DNA from: JANQOH01 sp965242575
GTDB lineage: Bacteria > Pseudomonadota > Alphaproteobacteria > UBA7887
Direction: 5' to 3'
DNA: 64,000 bases
Assembly (NCBI GenBank): GCA_965242575.1
Contig: OZ251461.1
Span: forward strand, 1,054,001-1,118,000
In this document: positions 58,059 to 64,000 of the stretch, piece after piece
Layout of the letters: every line of letters starts with the position of its first letter
Position numbering within the stretch: position 1 is the first letter of the stretch
Made by a program: the position numbers and the translations under genes
The notes under the pieces: generated by a model
What the model was told of the DNA's origin: nothing
What the model saw: the letters and a program-made list of their open reading frames with translations, nothing else
The model's database searches: none

Positions 58059-58924
58059 GAAGCGCCGGCCTCCGCAGATGTCGCTATCGGCAGGCCGGGG
58101 CGGGCGCCCCATTCGGCCCAGGAGCCGTCATAGACCGACCAGTCGCGCTTGCCCGCCTCGTCGAGGGCGAGGGCCAGGATGCACGCCGTCACGCCGGAGC
58201 CGCAGGTACAGACGACCGGGCGGTCCCAGTCCAGGCCGGCGGCGGCGAAACGCGCGCGCGCCTCCGCCGCGCCGGGCAGCCGCGCGCCGTCCGCCAGCAA
58301 CGCCTCCCACGGCAGCGACAACGCCCCCGGCATGCGGCCGCCGGAGCGGACGCCGGGGTAGGGGTCGGCCTCCGCGCCCGAAAACCGTTCGGCCTTGCGG
58401 GCGTCGACGACCTGCGCGCGCCTGTCGGCCAGCGCCGCGCGCACATCGCGCCAGTCGCGCACGAGCTCCGCGCGCGGCGGCGCAGCGGCGTAGTCCGCCG
58501 GCGGGGGAGACACATCGCCGGCCTCCACCGCGCCGCCGGCCGCGCGCCACGCCGGCAGGCCGCCGTCCAGCACCGAAACCCGTTCGTGCCCGAAGACGCG
58601 GAACATCCACCAGACGCGGGCGGCGCTGTAGAGGCCGCGCGTGTCGTAGGCGACCACGTGGCTGTCGCGCGATATGCCGAGCGCCCCGACCTTCGCCGCG
58701 AAGGTTTCGGAGTCGGGCAGCATGTGGGCGAGCTCGCCCCAGGGCGCCGGGTCGGCGATGTCGTCGATGTCGAAGAAGACCGCGCCCGGAATATGCGCCG
58801 CGCGGTGTTCGGCGCGCGCGTCGCGGCCGAGATCGGGCAGGTGGTAGGTCGCGTCGACCACCGCTGCGCCGGCGAGGCCGGAGCGCAGCCGGGCCGCGTC
58901 GACGACCGCCGGCGGCGCGCTCAC
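58055..58924 (-). CDS. 3-mercaptopyruvate/thiosulfate sulfurtransferase (second of a tandem pair)
   Basis: A two-domain rhodanese of 289 residues. The N-terminal inactive domain has HIPGAVFFDIDDIADP near 44 and RVWWMFRVFGHERVSVLDGG near 102. The catalytic domain has VVDARKAERFSGAEADPYPG near 172 and the active-site loop VCTCGSGVTACILALAL near 240, whose CGSGVTA form is typical of mercaptopyruvate sulfurtransferase. The GTG overlaps the stop of the paralogue upstream (GTGA). The RiPP precursor 3 promoter begins in its stop codon. Confidence 0.9.
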   Translation of the reverse strand: MSAPPAVVDAARLRSGLAGAAVVDATYHLPDLGRDARAEHRAAHIPGAVFFDIDDIADPAPWGELAHMLPDSETFAAKVGALGISRDSHVVAYDTRGLYSAARVWWMFRVFGHERVSVLDGGLPAWRAAGGAVEAGDVSPPPADYAAAPPRAELVRDWRDVRAALADRRAQVVDARKAERFSGAEADPYPGVRSGGRMPGALSLPWEALLADGARLPGAAEARARFAAAGLDWDRPVVCTCGSGVTACILALALDEAGKRDWSVYDGSWAEWGARPGLPIATSAEAGAS

Positions 58925-59772
58925 GGGTCCCTCTCCACCGGCGTGTCGGCGCGCCCGCCCCATTCGGTCCACGACCCGTCGTAGACCGCCGCCGCGGCGC
59001 CGGCGAGATGCAGGCCGAGCGCCAGGTTGCACGCCGTCACCCCGGAGCCGCAGGTGGTTATCGTCGGCCGCGCGAGGTCGACTCCCGCGGCGCGGAACAG
59101 CGCGGCGAGCGCCTCCGGATCCTTCATCGTCCCGTCATCGGCGTAGAGTTCGAGGAAGGGCAGGTTGCGCGCTCCCGGCATGCGCCCGCCGCGCAGGCCG
59201 GGCCGCGGCTCGGGCTCGGTCCCGGCGAAGCGCCCGCGCGACCGCGCGTCGAGCACCTGTTCGGCGCCGGAGGCGAGCGCCGCGCGCACCTCCTCCAGGC
59301 CGCGCGCCCCGGCGGGGCCGGACGGCGCGGGATACGCCGCCGGCGCGGGGGAGGCGGCGCCGGAGGCCAGCGGGCGGCCCTCGGCGCGCCACTTCGGCAG
59401 GCCGCCGTCGAGCGTCGAGACCGCCGCGTGGCCGAAGGCGCGGAACGTCCACCACACGCGCGCCGCGCTGCCGACTCCCGTCGCGTCGTAGCAGACGACG
59501 CGCGAGTCGCGGGAGATCCCCAGCGCGCCGACCTTCTCGGCGAAGGCCGCGGCGCCGGGCAGCATGTGCGGCAGCGGGTTCGCCGTATCGGCGATCTCGT
59601 CGATGTCGAAGAACGCCGCGCCGGGGATGTGCGCCGCCGCGAATTCGGCGCGCGCGTCGCGTTCCAGCTGCGGCATGTGCCATGAGCCGTCGAGGACTCG
59701 CAGATCGGGGTCGTCGAGGCGCGCGGCGAGCCAGTCCGTGGAGACCAGCGCGCCGGGGTCCGGATCCGTCAT
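58921..59772 (-). CDS. sseA: 3-mercaptopyruvate/thiosulfate sulfurtransferase (first of a tandem pair)
   Basis: Paralogue of the following gene, 283 residues. It has HIPGAAFFDIDEIADTANPL near 48, RVWWTFRAFGHAAVSTLDGG near 105 and the active-site loop ITTCGSGVTACNLALGLHLA near 236. It moves sulfur from 3-mercaptopyruvate or a similar donor to thiol acceptors. The tandem arrangement with GTGA overlap shows a gene duplication kept in one operon, downstream of cysteine synthase (52-bp gap). Confidence 0.9.
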   Translation of the reverse strand: MTDPDPGALVSTDWLAARLDDPDLRVLDGSWHMPQLERDARAEFAAAHIPGAAFFDIDEIADTANPLPHMLPGAAAFAEKVGALGISRDSRVVCYDATGVGSAARVWWTFRAFGHAAVSTLDGGLPKWRAEGRPLASGAASPAPAAYPAPSGPAGARGLEEVRAALASGAEQVLDARSRGRFAGTEPEPRPGLRGGRMPGARNLPFLELYADDGTMKDPEALAALFRAAGVDLARPTITTCGSGVTACNLALGLHLAGAAAAVYDGSWTEWGGRADTPVERDP

Positions 59773-59824
59773 TTCGCTCCTCCCCGTTCGCCGCGGGCGC
59801 GCCGCCCGATGGCCTCGATTCCCG

Positions 59825-60838
59825 TCACGCCGGCGCCTTCTCCAGCCACGGCGGGACCGGCAGGTTTCTCGACCGCAGGAAGGCCGGGTTGAAGAGCTTG
59901 CTGGTGTAGCGGCTGCCGGAATCGCAGAGGACCGTGACGACGGTGTGGCCCGGCCCCATCGCCTCGGCCATCCGGATCGCCCCGGCGACGTTGACCCCGG
60001 TGGAGCCGCCCATGACGAGGCCCTCTTCGGCGGCGAGCGCGAACACTTCCTCCAGCGCCTCGGCGTCGCCCACCTGCTGCGCGTCGTCGATGGGCGCGCC
60101 CGCGACGTTGCCGGTGATGCGCCCCTGGCCGATGCCCTCGGTAATCGACTCGCCCTCCAGCGGCGCCTTGCCGGGGGCGAGGAGCGAGATCATCCCCGCG
60201 CCTTGCGGGTCGGTCGCCCAGACCTGGACCTTCGGGTCGCGCTCCTTCAGCGCGATGGCGACGCCGGCGAGGGTGCCGCCGGTGCCGATGGCGCAGGTGA
60301 AGCCGTCGATCCGCCCGCCGGTCTGGCGCCAGATCTCCGGCCCCGTCCCCTCGACATGCGCCTGGCGGTTCGCGGTGTTGTCGAACTGGTTGGCCCACAC
60401 CGCGCCGTCGGGCAGGGTCCGGTCGAGCTCGGCGGCGAGGCGGCCGGAGAACTTCACGTAGTTGTTCGGGTCCTTGTAGGGAACGGCGGGAACCAGGCGG
60501 AGGTCGGCGCCGCACAGGCGCAGCATGTCCTTCTTCTCCTGGCTTTGCGTCTCCGGCAGGACGATGACCGTGCGGTAGCCGAGCGCGTTGCCCACCAGGG
60601 CCAGGCCGATGCCGGTGTTCCCCGCCGTCCCTTCGACCACCGCGCCGCCGGGGCGCAGCGCGCCGCGCCGCTCGGCGTCGCGAATTATGTAGAGCGCGGC
60701 GCGGTCCTTGACCGACTGGCCGGGGTTGAGGAACTCGCACTTGCCCAGGATCTCGCACCCGGTGCGCTCGGAGGCGCGCGCGAGGCGGACCAGCGGCGTG
60801 TCGCCGATGAGATCGATGAAGCCCCGTTTCGCCGCCAT
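59825..60838 (-). CDS. cysK: Cysteine synthase (O-acetylserine sulfhydrylase)
   Basis: PLP enzyme of 337 residues making cysteine from O-acetylserine and sulfide. Motifs are IGDTPLVRLARASERTGC near 11, LNPGQSVKDRAALYIIRDAE near 37 with the PLP lysine in SVKDR, VEGTAGNTGIGLALVGNALG near 68, and AIGTGGTLAGVAIALKERDP near 186. The C-terminal DSGSRYTSKLFNPAFL is typical of a proteobacterial CysK/CysM-like subgroup. The ATG at 60838 begins MAAKRGFIDLIG. Sulfurtransferase genes follow, forming a sulfur-metabolism group. Confidence 0.9.
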   Translation of the reverse strand: MAAKRGFIDLIGDTPLVRLARASERTGCEILGKCEFLNPGQSVKDRAALYIIRDAERRGALRPGGAVVEGTAGNTGIGLALVGNALGYRTVIVLPETQSQEKKDMLRLCGADLRLVPAVPYKDPNNYVKFSGRLAAELDRTLPDGAVWANQFDNTANRQAHVEGTGPEIWRQTGGRIDGFTCAIGTGGTLAGVAIALKERDPKVQVWATDPQGAGMISLLAPGKAPLEGESITEGIGQGRITGNVAGAPIDDAQQVGDAEALEEVFALAAEEGLVMGGSTGVNVAGAIRMAEAMGPGHTVVTVLCDSGSRYTSKLFNPAFLRSRNLPVPPWLEKAPA

Positions 60839-60867
60839 GCCGGCGCCTCCCCCGGACATCGAACCGC

Positions 60868-61701
60868 TCACGCCGCGCGCGGGCCGCGGCGGACGAACCC
60901 GCGCTGCGGGTCGTAGCCCAGGATCGCGCCGACCATGAACAGGACCGTGCAGCCGGCGACCACCGCCGCGCCGAGGCCGTAGAACTGCCCCTCGCTGGCG
61001 TAGCGGATCAGCTGGACGCCATAGGTGAACGGGTTGACGTGGGCGAGCCAGAAGACGGCGTCCGCGCCGCTGTCCTCCAGCAGCCACAGCGGGAACAGCG
61101 CCGGCGAAATGAAGAACATCGGGAAGATCACGAAGTTCATCGTCCCGGCGAAATTCTCCAGCTGCTTGATGTGCACCGACAGCAGCAGCCCCAGCGCCCC
61201 CAGCGCCATGCCGGTCGCGAACAGCGCCGGCAGCGCGTAGAGCCAGCCCCACGGGTCGCTGAACGCCACGTGCAGCCCGGTATAGGCGTCGAACGGCAGG
61301 CACACCAGCAGGAAGGCGTAGGCCTGGACCACCGACACGAACGTCCCCGAAAGCAATTTGGCGGTGAGCAGGTACCAGCGCGGCAGCGGCGCGGTGAGCA
61401 GCAGGCGCATCATGCCCATCTCGCGGTCGTACACCATCGACAGCGAGGATTGCATGCCGCTGAACAGCAGCACCATGCCGGCGAGGCCCGGCAGAATGTA
61501 GTATTCGTACACGACGTTGCGCGCCGCGTAGGGATCGCCCGCGTCGATGCCGAAGACGCTGCGGAAGCCGACCGCGAAGACGAACAGCCACAGCGCCGGC
61601 CGGACGAAGGCCGAGAACAGCCGCCCCTTCTGTTGCAGGAACTTGACGAGCTCGCGCCGGCTCAACGCTACGACGGCGGCGGTCGCGTGGGGAATCCGCA
61701 T
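60868..61701 (-). CDS. ABC-2 type permease of the PQQ-dependent alcohol catabolism cluster
   Basis: A 277-residue inner-membrane permease with about six spans. ELVKFLQQKGRLFSAFVRPA near 17 and VVYEYYILPGLAGMVLLFSG near 64 fit the ABC-2 domain, followed by SSLSMVYDREMGMMRLLLTA near 86 and PLPRWYLL. In methylotrophs and alcohol oxidisers this permease is encoded with a PQQ-associated binding protein, beta-propeller and ATPase. The first two are directly upstream here; the ATPase is not between them. Start ATG at 61701, 41 bases after the binding-protein stop. Confidence 0.85.
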   Translation of the reverse strand: MRIPHATAAVVALSRRELVKFLQQKGRLFSAFVRPALWLFVFAVGFRSVFGIDAGDPYAARNVVYEYYILPGLAGMVLLFSGMQSSLSMVYDREMGMMRLLLTAPLPRWYLLTAKLLSGTFVSVVQAYAFLLVCLPFDAYTGLHVAFSDPWGWLYALPALFATGMALGALGLLLSVHIKQLENFAGTMNFVIFPMFFISPALFPLWLLEDSGADAVFWLAHVNPFTYGVQLIRYASEGQFYGLGAAVVAGCTVLFMVGAILGYDPQRGFVRRGPRAA

Positions 61702-61742
61702 GGGTGTCTCCGAAGGCGGGGCGGGTTTGCGGGGCGCGGGGT

Positions 61743-62942
61743 TCAGAACGCGCACGCGGTGTCGCGCTCCTCATGGCCCAGCGTGTCGAGGTCGGTGACG
61801 CGGTGGCGGAAGCCCTCGATCGGCGCGCGGGCGACCGTCCATTCCGGCGTCGTCAGCAATATGGGCTGGCGCAACTGGTTGTTCCAGGGCCGGAACCCCA
61901 TGCCCGGCCCCTTGCTGCCGTCGACGCGCAGCCGGCCCTCGCGCAGGAACGCGGCGATGGCCGCCGGGTCCGTCGTCCGCGCCCGGGCGACGGCGTGGCC
62001 GATGATCCGCATGGCCACCCAGGCGCCCCAATCCGCCCCGCCCATGCGGCGCCCGTGCATGCGCTCGAACCGGCCGTGCACCTGCGGCGCGCCGTGGCGC
62101 AGGTACGACCAGTGCCAGACCCGCGGGACCAGCCCGCCCGCTCCCACGACGGGCGCCGGCAGCCGCGTCGCGTAGGGCGCGCCGAGCGCGAACTCGCCAT
62201 CGGCGTCGGCGACGAAGACGGCGTCGTAATCCGCCGCGCCGGTGAGGAAGTCGAGGTCGTTGCGCTCCCGCTCCTCCGGGTCGCCGCCGAGCACGAAGTC
62301 GCGGACGTCGACGATCTCCAGCCCGAACAGCTCCGCCGCGCGGACGAAGGCGCGCGCGGTCGCCGCGTCCTCCGGCAGCGGGCCGCGCAGCACCAGCGCG
62401 TCGCTCCACTTCCGCGATTTGAGGTATTGCGCGACCGCGTCGGCCAGCATGGCGCGGCTGGCGGCGGTGTGGAACAGGTGCGGCTGGCAGTCCGCGTTGC
62501 GCAGCGAATCCCCCGCCGCCGTCGTATTGAACAGGACGGCGCCCAGGTCCGCGGTCGCCGCCGCGGCCTCCGCCACCGCCGCATCGGGCGCGTCGAGGAG
62601 GAAGAATCCGGTCCCGGCGGCGCGCATGCCGCGGATAGCCGCGATCATGCCCGCCGCGTCGGCGACCGTCCGGCGCTCCAGCGCGAACCGCGCCTTCGCC
62701 GCGCGTTCGAGGCGCTTCAGCTCCGCGGCGCCCACCTGCGCCCCGGCGAAGGCGCGGCGGTCCCGGATGGCGGTCGCCGAACGGATGTCGACGGGGTGGA
62801 CCCCCCAATCGTCGTAGCGCGGGTCCTCGGCCAGGTCGAGATAGCCGATGACGACCTCGGGCGGCGGCGGGCCGTCCTCTTGCGCCGGCGCCGGCGCGGC
62901 GAAGGCGAGCGCCGCCAGCGCGGCGAGAAGGCGCGGGACCAT
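61743..62942 (-). CDS. ABC transporter substrate-binding protein, PQQ-dependent alcohol dehydrogenase-associated
   Basis: A secreted 399-residue type I periplasmic binding protein with a Sec signal peptide (cleavage near APAPAQE, about 20). The mature start PPEVVIGYLDLAEDPRYDDW and the long LFNTTAAGDSLRNADCQPHL near 138 are typical of the group known from PQQ-linked alcohol catabolism. WSYLRHGAPQVHGRFERMHG near 292 and GADWGAWVAMRIIGHAVARA near 314 follow, and the C-terminus ends DTACAF. It lies 6 bases downstream of the beta-propeller gene. Confidence 0.87.
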   Translation of the reverse strand: MVPRLLAALAALAFAAPAPAQEDGPPPPEVVIGYLDLAEDPRYDDWGVHPVDIRSATAIRDRRAFAGAQVGAAELKRLERAAKARFALERRTVADAAGMIAAIRGMRAAGTGFFLLDAPDAAVAEAAAATADLGAVLFNTTAAGDSLRNADCQPHLFHTAASRAMLADAVAQYLKSRKWSDALVLRGPLPEDAATARAFVRAAELFGLEIVDVRDFVLGGDPEERERNDLDFLTGAADYDAVFVADADGEFALGAPYATRLPAPVVGAGGLVPRVWHWSYLRHGAPQVHGRFERMHGRRMGGADWGAWVAMRIIGHAVARARTTDPAAIAAFLREGRLRVDGSKGPGMGFRPWNNQLRQPILLTTPEWTVARAPIEGFRHRVTDLDTLGHEERDTACAF

Positions 62943-62948
62943 CGCCGT

Positions 62949-63938
62949 TCAGTCGTCGATGCGCACGGTGTGCGGAGTCCGCCCCACCGAGATCGCCTTG
63001 ACCGCCACCCGGCGCCCGGTGTCGATGACGGTCACGTCGTCGCTCGCGCCGTTGGCCACTATGAGGAACCGTTCATCGGCGGTCAGCGCCGCGCCCCACA
63101 CCCGGTCGCCGGCGAGGATGTAGTCCTCGACGCCGCGGCTCTCCACGTCCACCACCGCGACGTGGTTGGCGCGGCCGAGCGTGACGTAAGCGGTCCGCCC
63201 GTCGCCGGTCATCGCGAAATCCACCGGCGTTACGTCCTCGACGCGCATCCCGCGCGGTTCGAAATATATCTCGTCGCGCAGCTCGTAGGTCTGGGCGTCG
63301 AGGATCGAGACCGATCCGCCGAGCTCGTTCGTCACCCAGTATTCCCGGTCGTCCGGGGTGACGATCCCGCGGCGCGGCCGGTCGCCGACCAGCACTTCGT
63401 CGAGGATCTCCCCCTCCCACGGGTCGATGACGAGGACCGTGTTGGTGACTTCCGAGGTCACGAAGACGACCTTGCCGTCGTGGCGGAAGGTCACGCCCTC
63501 GGGCTCGATGCCCACGTCTTCTATCGTCCGCAGCGCCTCGCCCGTCTCCAGGTCGGTGACGGTGACCTCGTTGTCGTCCTCGTTGGCGGCGACGAGGATG
63601 CGCCCGGACGGGTCGAGGGCGAAGATCTCCGGGTCCTCGCCGGCCTCGATCTCGCCCACGATCTCGAGCGATTCGACGTCGAGTATCTCGATCCGGTCGC
63701 TGCCGCTGGCGGCGACCAGCAGCCGGGCCTTGTCCGGAGTCCAGCGCATGTCGCGCGGGCGGACGCCGGTGCGCACCGTGGCTATGACCTCCAGCCGCCC
63801 GCCATCGATCACCGAGACGGTGTCGTCGCTCTCGTTGCTGACGAAGATATGCCCCGTCCCCGCCGCTCCGGCGGAGCCGGCCGCGAGGGCGCCGCAGATC
63901 GCGGCGGCGGCGAAGGCGCGCATGGTTCGCATGGTTCG
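62949..63938 (-). CDS. PQQ-catabolism-associated secreted beta-propeller (YVTN-type repeats)
   Basis: A 329-residue periplasmic protein with a Sec signal (cleavage near GSAGAAG, about 27) and seven or so repeats of about 42 residues. Each repeat has the pattern V.V.D..... as in SNESDDTVSVIDGGRLEVIA, ASGSDRIEILDVESLEIVGE and TSEVTNTVLVIDPWEGEILD. The family accompanies PQQ-linked alcohol oxidation ABC genes. Three in-frame ATGs repeat every 9 bases (MRTMRTMRAF); the first, at 63938, is favoured by AAGGAG 7 bases upstream. The upstream frame runs to the window edge without other features. Confidence 0.9.
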   Translation of the reverse strand, partial: RTMRTMRAFAAAAICGALAAGSAGAAGTGHIFVSNESDDTVSVIDGGRLEVIATVRTGVRPRDMRWTPDKARLLVAASGSDRIEILDVESLEIVGEIEAGEDPEIFALDPSGRILVAANEDDNEVTVTDLETGEALRTIEDVGIEPEGVTFRHDGKVVFVTSEVTNTVLVIDPWEGEILDEVLVGDRPRRGIVTPDDREYWVTNELGGSVSILDAQTYELRDEIYFEPRGMRVEDVTPVDFAMTGDGRTAYVTLGRANHVAVVDVESRGVEDYILAGDRVWGAALTADERFLIVANGASDDVTVIDTGRRVAVKAISVGRTPHTVRIDD

Positions 63939-64000
63939 CATGGTTCGCTCCTTGCGGTCGTAGTCGCGGGCGGGCGCGGTCACGCCGCGCCGGCGCCGGT

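Noticed and set aside
1..64000. CRISPR arrays, tRNA and rRNA genes
   Set aside because: No regularly spaced repeats and no cloverleaf-like or rRNA-like segments were recognised on either strand by eye; a dedicated scan could still find a tRNA.

Overview
The window is very GC-rich, densely packed chromosomal DNA, most likely from an alphaproteobacterium. The best evidence is the gene order dapF-mtaB-ftsY-ispZ, a conserved alphaproteobacterial block, together with a bpt-type arginyltransferase, a DUF1244 protein, ThrH and a PQQ-associated ABC/beta-propeller cluster. Genes very often overlap by four bases (ATGA, GTGA, once TTGA, perhaps once CTGA), so translational coupling is the rule. No rRNA, tRNA or CRISPR array was seen. 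Long open frames opposite the real genes come from the base composition and are left out.

Layout. (1) 1-8250, minus strand: larC, larE, larB, a two-gene module of unknown function, then larA, dapF, mtaB, ftsY and the start of ispZ. The lar genes make the nickel-pincer cofactor of lactate racemase-type enzymes. (2) 8311-14655, minus: a branched-chain amino acid ABC transporter (livH, livM, livG, livF), an MT-A70 methyltransferase that appears to start at CTG, dusA, and two or three small unknown proteins. (3) 14770-17103: a scar zone with a recQ remnant, an IS5-family element, two copies of a 186-bp MITE, an IS630 end, a lipoprotein gene split by a MITE, and a truncated cytosine methylase. (4) 17187-27310: an EmrAB-like drug exporter, a Mu gp27-like (DUF3486) gene, a CusCBA-like RND efflux operon, and a truncated second DUF3486 copy. 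(5) 27311-34560: an AT-richer island with MITE copies 3 and 4, an intact IS630, a dead IS1380 element, a broken GIY-YIG gene, a restriction-modification pair, and a DNA methyltransferase gene with one in-frame amber codon. (6) 34557-49011: acyl-CoA dehydrogenases and enoyl-CoA hydratase, a YbdK-like ligase, N-formylglutamate amidohydrolase, leucyl aminopeptidase, a FAH-family hydratase, a thioesterase, an SLC13 permease, bpt, a TRAP binding protein, a GST, thrH and a CitE-like lyase. (7) 49012-58058: three RiPP precursor genes, an IS5-group element, a YeeE/YedE transporter, an aminotransferase and a molybdopterin oxidoreductase. (8) 58055-64000: tandem sulfurtransferases, cysteine synthase, and an ABC permease, binding protein and beta-propeller of the kind tied to PQQ-dependent alcohol oxidation.

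The most interesting signal is the set of RiPP precursors. Two near-identical genes (49236-49601 and 49876-50232) lie in a 640-bp tandem duplication. Each has a consensus-like promoter, a strong ribosome binding site, a long nitrile-hydratase-like leader ending in AVAGG, and a Ser/Thr-rich core of 30-33 residues with two Cys. A third precursor with a different Cys-free core (57658-57999) ends its leader in GVSGG and has its own TTGACA-17-TATGAA promoter. No lanthipeptide synthetase, cyclodehydratase, radical SAM maturase or peptidase-ABC exporter is visible nearby. The precursors may therefore be orphans served by a distant, possibly promiscuous maturase.
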